From Streptomyces sp. TSRI0281 (GTDB lineage Bacteria > Actinomycetota > Actinomycetes > Streptomycetales > Streptomycetaceae): 64,000 nucleotides of DNA. Every line of letters starts with the position of its first letter. Within the stretch, counting starts at the first letter, position 1. The position numbers were made by a program, and so were the translations under genes. Under the pieces are notes generated by a model, which had not been told where the DNA came from, searched no databases, and was given only the letters and a program-made list of their open reading frames with translations. Shown here piece by piece: positions 1 through 7,293 of the stretch. Where the stretch lies: positions 408,791 to 472,790 of the forward strand of contig NZ_LWLE01000034.1 of the NCBI RefSeq assembly GCF_001905125.1, given 5' to 3'.

Positions 1-181
1 CGTGCTCTACGCCGAGCTGGTCAACATGGACGAGAGCCTGGTCGACGACGCGCCGCCGGTCGTCCGGCTGTCCCTCCAGCGGGGAGACACCCGCCCCCCG
101 GTCGACGGCAGGTACTTCACGGTGGGTCCCGACACAGGCCCGCCGCCCGCCGCGGCCATGGCCCGGGAGGCGCTCACGTGA
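1..181 (+). CDS. C-terminal fragment of an unidentified protein
   Basis: About 59 codons read openly from base 2 to a TGA; the start lies outside the window. The visible peptide ends in PPPAAAMAREALT and shows no motif I recognise. Its stop overlaps the GTG start of the next gene (GTGA), so the two are probably co-transcribed. Confidence 0.5.
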   Translation, partial: VLYAELVNMDESLVDDAPPVVRLSLQRGDTRPPVDGRYFTVGPDTGPPPAAAMAREALT

Positions 182-1020
182 CCGGCCCGGACAGTGCCCC
201 CACGTGTCCGGACACTGTCCGGGACAACCTGAGGACAACCCGGACGCCCGCACCCCGGCAGGAGCACGCACCTGCCCCGACCAGCGCGGACACCGCCCGG
301 ACGCGTCCGGACAACCCGGGCGAGGACAGTCCGGACAGTGTCCGCGTCGAGTACCGGGCCCGCGTCCCCCGGCGCCTCCTCGGCGCGGCCATCGCCGACG
401 CCTTCGGCACCATCGAACGGGCCAAGGCCGCCGCCCGCCCCCACGCTCCTGGGCCCATGCGCATTCCGACCTTGTTCGTCCGCGACACCACGACCCCGTA
501 CGTCGCCCCGGTCGTCACCCCCGGCTGCGAGTGGGTCATCGACGGCGAGGGCACCCCCACCCGGATGTGGAACGGCATGTGCACGCGCCTCGACGACCGA
601 GGGCACTGGTGGGTGCGCCGCACGGTCCGCCCTGGCGGCCAGGCGCCAGCCGGCTACGTCGCCGCCGACACCGACCCGGCCACCGGCATCACCTACGGGT
701 GGCAGCCCGCCGACCGGTCCCGCTGGCGGGATGTCCTCACCGAGGCACTCGCCAACACCCCCTGCAACCGGGCCAGCACCTACGAGCTGGTCGGCCCCCT
801 CGTGGGGCGGAACCCGGACGACTACCAGGCGCACATCCTGTTAGCCCACGGCTGGGCCCCGTTCAACATCCGCAAAGACCTCGCCACCTCGCCCCGCGGC
901 TGCATCAGCCTCCACCAATGGCTTCACGCCCGCCGCTACGAGGGCATCGTCTGGCATCACCCCGATGGCCGCATGGCCAAGCTCAAGGCCGCAGACTTCC
1001 CCACCGCGAGGACACCATGA
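178..1020 (+). CDS. RNA-ligase-like protein with the catalytic lysine position substituted
   Basis: From residue ~94 the 280-aa product matches my recollection of the actinobacterial RNA ligase family (RNA ligase 1 / DUF5565 type): MRIPTLFVRD, CEWVIDGEGTPTR (117-129), TYELVG (201-206), EGIVWHHPDGRMAKLK (255-270). These are nucleotidyltransferase motifs III, IV and V. Family members normally carry KYDG as motif I right after TR; here that position reads MWNG (130-133), so the adenylate-accepting lysine is replaced by Met130. If aligned correctly the protein is unlikely to self-adenylylate and may bind nucleic acid or be decaying. Residues 1-55 are encoded by CCGGACA-type repeats and may be an extension; ATG at 457 is an alternative start, but residues 56-90 look genuinely coding. 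The stop overlaps the next start (ATGA). Neighbours give no RNA-repair context. Confidence 0.6.
   Translation: MTGPDSAPTCPDTVRDNLRTTRTPAPRQEHAPAPTSADTARTRPDNPGEDSPDSVRVEYRARVPRRLLGAAIADAFGTIERAKAAARPHAPGPMRIPTLFVRDTTTPYVAPVVTPGCEWVIDGEGTPTRMWNGMCTRLDDRGHWWVRRTVRPGGQAPAGYVAADTDPATGITYGWQPADRSRWRDVLTEALANTPCNRASTYELVGPLVGRNPDDYQAHILLAHGWAPFNIRKDLATSPRGCISLHQWLHARRYEGIVWHHPDGRMAKLKAADFPTARTP
183..345 (+). repeat. Cluster of TGTCCGGACA-type palindromes
   Basis: A run of about ten CGGAC cores includes one intact TGTCCGGACA at 205-214 and paired half-sites such as GGACAGTCCGGACAGTGTCC. It falls inside the 5' part of the RNA-ligase-like gene. Similar clusters occur near 1990, 2700-2780, 14175-14290, 14805-14830 and 49485-49640. 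Confidence 0.7.
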
Positions 1021-1394
1021 CCCCCGAGCAGGCCAGCGCCCAGGCCGCCCCCGTGCTGTCCTCCCGCCTCGTCCGCAACCGAGGCTTGACCCCGGACGAA
1101 GCGCTCCTCGCCGTCCTCCAGCGGCGGCGCGGCGACACCGGCCCGCACATCCATCTCGCCGCCGAGGAGGTGAACGCCCTCGTCGAAGAGGTCGCCGCCC
1201 CGATCAGAGAGTTCGCCGCCGCCATGGCACCCGCGGTCGAGGCCGCCTGCACCGCGATTCGCGAGCTGCTCAGCTCCCTGCAACTCCCGCCGGCCCACCA
1301 GCCCGTGAAGAACCGCCGCGACCGCCCGGCGTGGGCCAGCCCGTACGGCCCGCCGCCGCGCGCCCGCCGCAGGGAGCCGCAACGTGCGGGATGA
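1017..1394 (+). CDS. Unknown 125-aa protein
   Basis: Starts MTPEQASAQAAPVLSS at an ATG overlapping the preceding stop (ATGA), which indicates translational coupling. The middle (LAAEEVNALVEEVAAPIREFAAAM) is predicted helical and acidic. The last 30 residues are rich in Pro and Arg, as in many small Streptomyces phage and plasmid proteins. No catalytic motif is visible. It overlaps the next gene by 11 bases, so it belongs to one short operon with its neighbours. Confidence 0.55.
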   Translation: MTPEQASAQAAPVLSSRLVRNRGLTPDEALLAVLQRRRGDTGPHIHLAAEEVNALVEEVAAPIREFAAAMAPAVEAACTAIRELLSSLQLPPAHQPVKNRRDRPAWASPYGPPPRARRREPQRAG

Positions 1395-1983
1395 CGACGT
1401 GAGTCCGCCGATCTTCACACCGTGCGACGCCGTCAGGATTACCCCGTACGCCAACGAAGGGCTCCCCGACCGCGACCAGACGACCACGTACCGGTTCGAG
1501 GACCCGATCATCCTCGTCTACCAGCACCGCACGTGGCTGCCGCCCCTCGGCACTCTCGGAGCGGTCGACCGGTTCCTCCCTCCCCTGGTCGGATTCACCA
1601 CCGCCCTCGACCACGACGTAACGGACACTGTGAACGCCCTCGCCCAGGCGCTCCAGAAGCGCCCCCTGAGGGTCTACGCCGTCGAGATGTGGTCCCGCTC
1701 CACCAGCTGGCGATACCTGCTCATCCCGGTCTGGCGGCACCTCGACTGCCCCGACCACAACCTCATCGACCCAGGTCCACCCGGACACGCCACGCACACC
1801 GTCGGCGAAGCCCTCGCCGCCCACGAGTCCACCCCCTGGCCGCGCCTCTCCCCCGAGGAGCACCCCCTCGACATCAACCCGGGCGTGAACATGATCCTGA
1901 CGACCACCGACACCGAACCGCCCCCACAGATGCCGACCAACCTCCCCGGATACCCCCGGACACCGACCGGAACACGCCCCTGA
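1384..1983 (+). CDS. Unknown 199-aa protein
   Basis: GTG start inside the end of the previous gene; GTG at 1399 (VSPPIF) is an alternative. The body has mixed secondary-structure character with several Trp/Tyr positions (VYQHRTWLPPLG, STSWRYLLIPVWRHL) and no family I can name. The tail from about residue 175 is Pro/Thr-rich and the gene ends in one of the CCGGACA repeat patches, which looks like a tolerated terminal extension. It is the last gene of its operon; a strong terminator follows. Confidence 0.5.
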   Translation: MRDDDVSPPIFTPCDAVRITPYANEGLPDRDQTTTYRFEDPIILVYQHRTWLPPLGTLGAVDRFLPPLVGFTTALDHDVTDTVNALAQALQKRPLRVYAVEMWSRSTSWRYLLIPVWRHLDCPDHNLIDPGPPGHATHTVGEALAAHESTPWPRLSPEEHPLDINPGVNMILTTTDTEPPPQMPTNLPGYPRTPTGTRP

Positions 1984-1987
1984 ACAG

Positions 1988-2007
1988 CCCGGACACCGTC
2001 CGGACAC
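1988..2007 (+). repeat. Short TCCGGACA repeat patch
   Basis: GCCCGGACACCGTCCGGACA lies just past the stop of the preceding gene and before the terminator. It belongs to the dispersed TGTCCGGACA family. Confidence 0.6.
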
Positions 2008-2013
2008 GACAAC

Positions 2014-2046
2014 GGCCCCCTCTCCGTACGACACGGAGAGAGGGCC
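2014..2046. terminator. Bidirectional terminator hairpin
   Basis: GGCCCCCTCTCCGT pairs with ACGGAGAGAGGGCC across a short loop with one mismatch. It sits between convergent genes (stop at 1983 on + and stop at 2071 on -) and would serve both. Confidence 0.75.
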
Positions 2047-2070
2047 GCCGACGTACCGGCCCGAAGGTGG

Positions 2071-2304
2071 TCACCAGCCCCGGCGGCGGTTCCACCGGCT
2101 GATGTACATCGCGTACGCGATGTTCCCGAGCCCCGCCGTGAACAAGAACAGCCACAGGTGAACCCAGAAGGACTGGCGCCTGCGCCCCGCCCTTCCGAAC
2201 CCGCCCGCGACGGCCGACGCCGACGCCGAGGACGCCACGTTGATGGTGATGTTCGGCTGCCCGGCCCCCTGGGCGGCGGGCTGCTGGTCGGGTGCTGTCG
2301 TCAT
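2071..2304 (-). CDS. Small membrane protein with an NITINV motif
   Basis: 77-aa product starting MTTAPDQQPAAQ. A Gly/Ala-rich N-terminal half contains NITINVASSASASAVAGG, then an RRRQ stretch, then one hydrophobic helix (WVHLWLFLFTAGLGNIAYAMYI) and a basic end (SRWNRRRGW). Small proteins with this layout are frequent in Streptomyces genomes and mobile elements, with no known function. ATG at 2304 has AGAGGA upstream; the longer upstream frame lacks coding character. It may form an operon with the next minus-strand gene upstream. Confidence 0.65.
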   Translation of the reverse strand: MTTAPDQQPAAQGAGQPNITINVASSASASAVAGGFGRAGRRRQSFWVHLWLFLFTAGLGNIAYAMYISRWNRRRGW

Positions 2305-2446
2305 GACGCGTCGAGTCCTCTGTGCGAGCGGCGGGTGCCCGCGCACGGTAAGCGCCAGGCCCCCCGCCGCGGCACGGAACGGGCCCCCGTCACCCAGAAG
2401 GGTCGGCTTTCGGCAAAAGCCCACCGGCCGCCCCACCACGCCTGGC

Positions 2447-2668
2447 TCAGGTCTCCGGCCCAGCCCACACGTCCGGGCCGCCGCCCCGCCACTCGATGAT
2501 CGGCAACCGTGCGACCTCCGCCTCGTCCACGCCCTCCAGACCTGCACGGCGCAGGAACTCGACCAGGTCGCGGAGGCCGTGGGCCAGGCCGAGGATCGTC
2601 CCATCGACCCGGACCCGACGCCCGCCCGATGGGCTCGGCGGGGACACGATCACACGGAGAGCGGCCAT
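2447..2668 (-). CDS. Small conserved protein (IIEWRGGG end)
   Basis: 73-aa product MAALRVIVSPPSPSGG...RLPIIEWRGGGPDVWAGPET. The pattern 'bind DNA-free N-terminal strand, Leu-rich helix, then (L/I)IEWRGGGP' recurs among small actinobacterial hypothetical proteins as I remember them; function unknown. The start is placed at ATG 2668, since upstream codons (MSAARRTRVRT) come from a CCGGACA repeat patch. Same strand as the HTH gene at 2857-3204, but a terminator-like hairpin lies between them. Confidence 0.5.
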   Translation of the reverse strand: MAALRVIVSPPSPSGGRRVRVDGTILGLAHGLRDLVEFLRRAGLEGVDEAEVARLPIIEWRGGGPDVWAGPET

Positions 2669-2707
2669 GCCTCCACGCTGCGGGACGAGGGGATACACCG
2701 CATCCGG

Positions 2708-2780
2708 AGCTGTCCGGACGCGAGTCCGGCGGGCAGCGGACAAGCCCCTGAGCGGCGCGGACAGCGCCCGGACACCCTGA
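2708..2780. repeat. TCCGGACA repeat patch
   Basis: Several CGGAC cores (GAGCTGTCCGGACGCGAGTC, GCGCGGACAGCGCCCGGACA) lie between two minus-strand genes. This matches the other dispersed patches. Confidence 0.55.
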
Positions 2781-2815
2781 CGACCCCCTCCGCGAGCACG
2801 GAAAGGGGGCCGTCG
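2780..2815. terminator. Terminator-like hairpin
   Basis: ACGACCCCCTCCG pairs imperfectly with CGGAAAGGGGGCCGT around CGAGCA. It follows the stop of the minus-strand HTH gene and would end that transcript. Confidence 0.5.
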
Positions 2816-2856
2816 TGCTGCACCCGTGCGGCGGGCTCGTCACGCAGACCCGGCCA

Positions 2857-3204
2857 TCACTTCCCGGGTTGCCCTTCGGTGGACTCCTCGATGGCAGCCT
2901 TCGCGGCAGCGTCCTGCTGCGCCTTCTTCCTTTGGCGGGCAGCACCGCTGATGCCGCTGCCGATCTGCTGGGCGCGGGTGAAGTGCACCCCCATCAAGTC
3001 CCCGAGCTCCTGCCAGGTCCTTCCCTTGCCCTTGAGCTTCTTGACGCGCTCCTGCCTGGCCTCTCGCAGCTTCGGGCTGCTATCCCCCCAGTACTTCAAG
3101 GCCGCGCTGATCGCTTCGGCGCACTCGGCGTCGTCCTCGATGGCGATCAACGCCTCAACAGCATCCACGAGCCGCCTGACCTCCTCCGGTAGCTGTTCCG
3201 TCAC
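2857..3204 (-). CDS. Small helix-turn-helix DNA-binding protein
   Basis: 115-aa product beginning VTEQLPEEVRRLVDAVEAL. An HTH is visible at about residues 60-83 (GRTWQELGDLMGVHFTRAQQ), resembling the sigma-region-4 or phage-repressor type, followed by a basic Lys/Arg/Gln-rich tail (ARQRKKAQQDAAAKAA). The GTG start at 3204 is supported by AGGAGGGAC nine bases upstream; the longer open frame extends into the control region and is discarded. The gene diverges from the operon starting at 3401, and the space between holds a perfect 15-bp inverted repeat, so it is probably a local autoregulator of both directions. Confidence 0.65.
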   Translation of the reverse strand: MTEQLPEEVRRLVDAVEALIAIEDDAECAEAISAALKYWGDSSPKLREARQERVKKLKGKGRTWQELGDLMGVHFTRAQQIGSGISGAARQRKKAQQDAAAKAAIEESTEGQPGK

Positions 3205-3241
3205 TCCGTAAGTCCCTCCTGGGGAGCGGACACGGAACAGA

Positions 3242-3282
3242 TTAGACCCCGGGTCTTGCGCGAGTCTAGACCCGGGGTCTAA
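3242..3282. promoter_or_regulatory. 15-bp perfect inverted-repeat operator
   Basis: TTAGACCCCGGGTCT, 11-base spacer, AGACCCGGGGTCTAA. Each arm contains its own near-palindrome (GACCCCGGGTC), giving two adjacent dyads. It lies between the divergent HTH gene and the + strand zinc-ribbon gene, where an operator is expected. A further GGCCCCGG/CCGGGGCC hairpin lies closer to the + strand gene (about 3330-3367). Confidence 0.7.
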
Positions 3283-3400
3283 CGTGTCTTCCGCGAGGTC
3301 CGCTCTCGCTGATCTCGTACCTACAAGCCGGCCCCGGTCGGGGCGTCTCAAACACCGGCCGGGGCCGCGACAGACACCTGCCTCTAACAGGAGCTGACGC

Positions 3401-3937
3401 ATGCCCAAGACTACTGATCAGAACTTGGCGGGGGCCATGTCCCTCGACGAGCCCACCGCGGCGGTTCTCGTCGCGGTCGCCGAGCACTTTCGTTCCGTCC
3501 GCCCGACCGATGCCCTTGAGTGCACTGACCTGCTGGTGTGCGTGGGCGCGGAGGCGTACAACTTCGTCGGCCGTCGCCTCGACGGCAGCAGCGCCCTCCT
3601 CGCGGAGGCCGCCCTCGCAGCGATGCCGCACATGTTCGGCGGGATCACCCGGGGCGAGGCCGTGTTCCACGTCCGGGCCACCGTGGTGGCGGCCGGCCAC
3701 GACTGGCCCGACGGCGACAACGACCCGGCAATCCCTCGCATCCCCGGTATCCCCGGGCAGCGCAGCCCGCAGGCTGCTGCGGTCGAGGTGGAGCCGTACG
3801 GCTCGCTGACGTGCTGCGGGCGGCCGATGGGCCGTCAGGGCACGCAGTGGGTGTGCGGCGTCTGCGGGAGTTGGGTGGACCTCGGGCTCTCCAGTCTCGG
3901 CATCACCTCCGGCTCGGCCGAGGGGGCGTCGGTCTGA
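3401..3937 (+). CDS. Unknown protein with C-terminal zinc ribbon
   Basis: 178 aa, ATG with AGGAG upstream. The first ~100 residues form a helical, largely acidic domain (MSLDEPTAAVLVAVAEHF...AVFHVRATVVAAGHDW). Near the C-terminus are CC...C..C cysteines (LTCCGRPMGRQGTQWVCGVCGSW), a typical zinc ribbon. It is the first gene of the operon leading into the membrane-protein genes and lies downstream of the inverted-repeat operator. Function not recognised. Confidence 0.55.
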   Translation: MPKTTDQNLAGAMSLDEPTAAVLVAVAEHFRSVRPTDALECTDLLVCVGAEAYNFVGRRLDGSSALLAEAALAAMPHMFGGITRGEAVFHVRATVVAAGHDWPDGDNDPAIPRIPGIPGQRSPQAAAVEVEPYGSLTCCGRPMGRQGTQWVCGVCGSWVDLGLSSLGITSGSAEGASV

Positions 3938-4059
3938 TGGATGGGACGACGCACCCGGAGGAGGACCACGGCGCTTCGGCCGCCGAGATCCTGCGGCGCG
4001 CCCAGGCGGACCGTCGGGCGCAGACCGAGAAGGACCGTGCGCGCGGGGGTGGCAACTGA
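3937..4059 (+). CDS. 40-aa acidic/basic mini-protein
   Basis: MDGTTHPEEDHGASAAEILR...RARGGGN overlaps the preceding stop (TGATG) and its own stop overlaps the next start in the same way. The composition is one short charged helix (ILRRAQADRRAQTEKDRA). Its position in an unbroken coupled series is the main evidence that it is real. Confidence 0.5.
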   Translation: MDGTTHPEEDHGASAAEILRRAQADRRAQTEKDRARGGGN

Positions 4060-4241
4060 TGAGCGCCTTCGGATGGCTCAACGGCCGGAACGACCGCCAG
4101 CTGGCGGAGACGGCGTACGCGGGCCGGGAGTCCGCGAGTGCCCGCGCAGCCCGGCTGCGCCGCGCCAACCACAAGATCCGCGTCAACCGGGACGGCGACA
4201 AGGCGGGCACCGAGCCGCGCCGCCGCTTCGGCTGGACGTAA
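4059..4241 (+). CDS. 60-aa basic protein
   Basis: MSAFGWLNGRNDRQLAE...RRRFGWT: start overlaps the previous stop (TGATG). Strongly basic, with the palindromic-looking termini FGWLNG and FGWT. Possibly a small nucleic-acid-binding or membrane-peripheral protein; no family recognised. An 80-base gap with a CCTCC/GGGGG GC-rich hairpin separates it from the membrane operon. Confidence 0.5.
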   Translation: MSAFGWLNGRNDRQLAETAYAGRESASARAARLRRANHKIRVNRDGDKAGTEPRRRFGWT

Positions 4242-4320
4242 CCCCAGGCAGGACCGGGCTCGCCCTCCTCCCTCCGGGGGGCGGGCTTGGTCTGCGCATG
4301 TCCACCAGACAGGAAAGTTC

Positions 4321-5433
4321 ATGGACCAGGCCCCGGAGCAGCAGCCCCGCATCGAAGGCGTGAAGTACCGGAAGGTCACCCGGAGTCGCCCGGTGACGAC
4401 CGTGATCGACGGCATCCCCTCGACCCGGAACGAGGAGTACGAGGGGTGGGAGCCGGTCCCCCCGCGAGAGTGGGACGAGCTGATCCTGCGCGGTGTCACC
4501 GGCATCGCGGTGTCCTTCACCGCCATCGCGGTGATCGGCGGCACGGCCAGCCTGGGCGGGCTCCTCGGCCCGCTCGTCCCGACCGTCATCGCGTACGGCA
4601 TGGGCAGCGTGTTCGCCGTGGCGTGGATGTTCTGCCTGGCGATCGAGTGGCTGAACCGGACCGCCCCTGACCGGGCCCGTCCCGCGAAGATCGCCGGTTG
4701 GTTCTTCCTGTTCCTGAGCATGGGTGCCATCGCGACGTATGGGAACACCTTGAACCATTCGTGGGCTGGGGTGTTCGGCGGGTTCGTCGACCTGGTTGCG
4801 AAGGGCTCGTGGTGGCTGCTGCTTCGTGAGTACGCGGTCCCGCTCGACGCGGGTGTCGCGCACTGGGTCGACGAGCAGGAGCAGAAGCTTGCCGGGCGTG
4901 CCCTCCTCGCGGGCCGGGTCCGTCGTCTCAATCGGCGCGCCGCGTACCAGAGGGCCGTGGGCGGCGCGGAGTTCCAGGCCGCCGACGCGATCCTCGGCCG
5001 CGCCGAGGCTGCGCGCCAGCTTCCCCAGGCTGCGGCCGAGCCCGCTCCGGTGCCTGCCCCTGCCCCTGCACCTGCAACCGCAACCGCAGTGGTCATCCCT
5101 CCCGAGCCGCCCGTTCCCCCGGCCACGCCCGCTCCGGTCGCCCCGCGCTCTCAACCCGAAAGTTCAGTCCCTTCAGCCCCTCCGGTTCCGCCGGGCGCGC
5201 CTCGCGACGAGGTCGACGAGCAGCAGGAGGAGCCAGCCGTCGAGCCGGTCGCTCAGATCACCCGCCCGGGCATCGCCGCGATCTGCCGGAAGGGAATCGC
5301 GGCCGACGCCAAAGTCACGGACGCGGCACTCCTTGCCGCCGTGCTCGCAGCCGGCCACCCCGCCAAGCAAAACCTCTCCGACACCGTTCGCCGCAGCGCT
5401 CTGCGCATCGACCCGAACCGGAGGGCGTCATGA
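4321..5433 (+). CDS. Spd-like multi-membrane protein
   Basis: 370 aa, ATG preceded by AGGAAAG. An N-terminal soluble ~60 residues is followed by several hydrophobic helices between about 60 and 190 (ILRGVTGIAVSFTAIAVIGG, TVIAYGMGSVFAVAWMFCLA, AGWFFLFLSMGAIATY). Then come a charged helical stretch, a Pro/Ala linker (PAPVPAPAPAPATATA, 240-300) and a small C-terminal domain (ITRPGIAAICRKGIAADAKV) that could bind DNA. This layout fits plasmid-spread (Spd) proteins and other membrane partners of Streptomyces conjugation, which help plasmid DNA move through mycelial septa. The assignment is by architecture and position, not a sequence match. First gene of a five-gene coupled membrane operon. Confidence 0.5.
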   Translation: MDQAPEQQPRIEGVKYRKVTRSRPVTTVIDGIPSTRNEEYEGWEPVPPREWDELILRGVTGIAVSFTAIAVIGGTASLGGLLGPLVPTVIAYGMGSVFAVAWMFCLAIEWLNRTAPDRARPAKIAGWFFLFLSMGAIATYGNTLNHSWAGVFGGFVDLVAKGSWWLLLREYAVPLDAGVAHWVDEQEQKLAGRALLAGRVRRLNRRAAYQRAVGGAEFQAADAILGRAEAARQLPQAAAEPAPVPAPAPAPATATAVVIPPEPPVPPATPAPVAPRSQPESSVPSAPPVPPGAPRDEVDEQQEEPAVEPVAQITRPGIAAICRKGIAADAKVTDAALLAAVLAAGHPAKQNLSDTVRRSALRIDPNRRAS

Positions 5434-5699
5434 CGGACTGCGCCCCGGACCCCAATGTCTCCGACGTCATCGCCCAGGGCGAGCAGGACCTCGCAGCTCT
5501 CCAGGCCGACGTCCCCGCCGAGGTGGACCTTGGCGACGTCATCGCCCAGGGCGAGCAGGACCTCGCAGCTCTCCAGGCCGACGTCCCCGCCGAGGTGGAC
5601 CTCGGCGACGTCATCGCCCACGCCGAGCAGGACCTCGCCGACACCGCGGACGACCGGGACCGCCTCTCAGACGACCCCCCAGAACTGGAAGACCCGTGA
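5430..5699 (+). CDS. Acidic repeat protein
   Basis: 89 aa built almost entirely of a 24-residue unit, DVIAQGEQDLAALQADVPAE plus VDLG, present twice exactly and a third time partly (DVIAHAEQDLAD). It is very acidic and probably a short coiled coil. It is translationally coupled at both ends (ATGA with the upstream gene, GTGA with the NERD gene). The near-identical DNA of the copies points to recent tandem expansion; copy number probably varies between relatives. Confidence 0.55.
   Translation: MTDCAPDPNVSDVIAQGEQDLAALQADVPAEVDLGDVIAQGEQDLAALQADVPAEVDLGDVIAHAEQDLADTADDRDRLSDDPPELEDP
5463..5639 (+). repeat. 72-bp tandem repeat, about 2.5 copies
   Basis: Units begin at GACGTCATCGCCCAGGGCGA at 5463 and 5535 (nearly identical, period exactly 72) with a diverging third at 5607. 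The period is a multiple of three, so copy-number change keeps the frame. Confidence 0.85.
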
Positions 5700-6364
5700 C
5701 TCTGTTCGTCGTTCTCGCCGTAGCCGCCGCTGTCGCCTGGTATTTCCAGGGCCAGCAGCGGCCCGGCGCGGGCTCTTCGGCCGCCGCTGAGGCCCGCCGC
5801 CTCCGCACTCCGCTGGTGCGCCTCGCCGACCTGGTCGGCATCGAGACCAAGGCCGGTAGCCGCGCTACCCGTCTCGACGCCGGAGCTGCAGGGGAGCAGG
5901 CGACCGCTGTCCTCCTGCGTTCCCTCACCAGCCAGGGCTGGATCGTCCTCCACGACCGGGCGCTCCCCTACGGAAAGGCCAACGTCGACCACCTGGTGAT
6001 CTCGCCCTCGGGGAAGGTCTTCATCCTCGACTCGAAGCTGTGGTCGAGCCGCTTCTTCGTCTACACGAAAAGCGGCCGCCTGTGGCATGGCCAGATCGAC
6101 GTCGACGACCGCCTCGACGGGCTGCGCTACGAGTCCTGCACCGTCGCGAACGTCCTGGGCATCCCTGTCTTCCCCGTCGTCGTGATGCACGGGGCGCCGA
6201 TGAACCAGGTCTCGCTGTCGGTCGGCAACATCCGGATCGTCCCCGCGGACTTCGCGACCGCCCGCCTCCGGGTCACCTCCCGCCACCCGGGCCACCGCCT
6301 GTCGCAGGCCGCCGTCGCGGCCCGCGCGAAGCGGCTCCTGCCGTCGTACGGGGGTAAGGGCTGA
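5696..6364 (+). CDS. Membrane-anchored NERD-domain protein
   Basis: 222 aa. GTG start overlaps the previous stop. Residues 1-17 form one hydrophobic anchor (LFVVLAVAAAVAWYF). A NERD domain follows at about 60-150: GEQATAVLLRSL, then NVDHLVISPSGKVFILDSK with the Asp...Asp-x-Lys signature of the restriction-endonuclease-like fold, then W. NERD (nuclease-related) domains are common on actinobacterial and Bacillus plasmids and are thought to be nucleases, though few are tested. Placement inside the Spd-like operon suggests a role in DNA transfer or plasmid spread. The stop overlaps the next start. Confidence 0.7.
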   Translation: MTLFVVLAVAAAVAWYFQGQQRPGAGSSAAAEARRLRTPLVRLADLVGIETKAGSRATRLDAGAAGEQATAVLLRSLTSQGWIVLHDRALPYGKANVDHLVISPSGKVFILDSKLWSSRFFVYTKSGRLWHGQIDVDDRLDGLRYESCTVANVLGIPVFPVVVMHGAPMNQVSLSVGNIRIVPADFATARLRVTSRHPGHRLSQAAVAARAKRLLPSYGGKG

Positions 6365-7293
6365 TGGCCGGGACGCGTGACGCGGATGCTCTGCTCGCGG
6401 ACATCGACGCGCTGCTCTCCGAGGTCGCCGACCAGGGGGCCGCCCCGGCGCCGGACCCGACCCCCGCCCCCGCTCCGGCCCCCGCGGCGGCCAAGGGCGA
6501 CACCTGGGAAGAGATCACGGCCCCCCGCCCGGAGTCCGACCGGAAACGGACCATCCGCCGCGGGGGCTGGCAGCCGCGCGACCTCCCGGAAACGCTCCAG
6601 CCAAAGCCGTCCCCCGCACCCACCCCGGCGACGGGCCCGGAGCCCGAGCCCGTCGCCGAGCGGAAGGAGGCGCTGGACGAACTCGACCGCCTCCTGAGCC
6701 TGCTCGCCCCGCTCGACGCTCCTCCCGCGGGCAGCAGCGGCGTCGAGCCCACCTCCGACGACGACAGCGACGGCGATCCCCCGGACCCTGCCGACGCCCC
6801 GCTCGCTCCCGCACCCTCCCCGGCGCGCGTGATCGCGACGGCCGTCGGGGAATGGCGACTTCCGCCCAGGCTCGGCGGGCGCCGCTGGCTCGACGTCTTG
6901 GGCTACAACGCGCTGGCCATCATCGCCGGGCTGCTGGTCGGCTTCACCCAGGGCGCGTACATCACCCTCGACACGATGTCGGTCAACCCCGACGCGCTCG
7001 CCGGAATCACCATCAGCGCCGCCATCGCTGCCCTGATGGTCCGCCCCACCTGGAAGACGTGCGCCATCCTCGGTGCCGCCCTGGTCGTCGTGTTCATCGT
7101 GCAGCTGCTCAGCCTCTCCGTGTGCGCCGGCCTCCTCGCAGTCCTCGTCACCTGGGGCCTGGACCAGCGAGCCCGCACCATCCGCCAGCCCCTGGCGCTG
7201 GTCGCCCGTGCCCTCTTCCTCGCCATGACCCTTGCCCTGTGCGCACTGACCTGGACGACTGTCGTCCCCGCCCTCACCGGAGCCACCCAGTGA
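6364..7293 (+). CDS. Pro/Ala-rich protein with C-terminal membrane domain
   Basis: 309 aa. N-terminal 165 residues are acidic and rich in Pro/Ala (APAPDPTPAPAPAPAAA) with a conserved-looking DELDRLLSLLAPLD helix; the C-terminal 140 residues hold about four hydrophobic helices (YNALAIIAGLLVGFTQGAYI, ALAGITISAAIAALMV, ILGAALVVVFIVQLLSLSV, ALFLAMTLALCALTW). The layout suits a cytoplasmic tail on a membrane ring. Coupled to both neighbours, it is probably part of one transfer/spread complex with them. Confidence 0.5.
   Translation: MAGTRDADALLADIDALLSEVADQGAAPAPDPTPAPAPAPAAAKGDTWEEITAPRPESDRKRTIRRGGWQPRDLPETLQPKPSPAPTPATGPEPEPVAERKEALDELDRLLSLLAPLDAPPAGSSGVEPTSDDDSDGDPPDPADAPLAPAPSPARVIATAVGEWRLPPRLGGRRWLDVLGYNALAIIAGLLVGFTQGAYITLDTMSVNPDALAGITISAAIAALMVRPTWKTCAILGAALVVVFIVQLLSLSVCAGLLAVLVTWGLDQRARTIRQPLALVARALFLAMTLALCALTWTTVVPALTGATQ

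Noticed and set aside
183..345. TCCGGACA cluster considered as a CRISPR or origin
   Set aside because: No regular spacing; no rep gene beside it. Kept as a dispersed repeat of unknown role.
5463..5639. Tandem repeat considered as a CRISPR array
   Set aside because: Units are adjacent, 72 bp, without unique spacers, and form an in-frame protein repeat.
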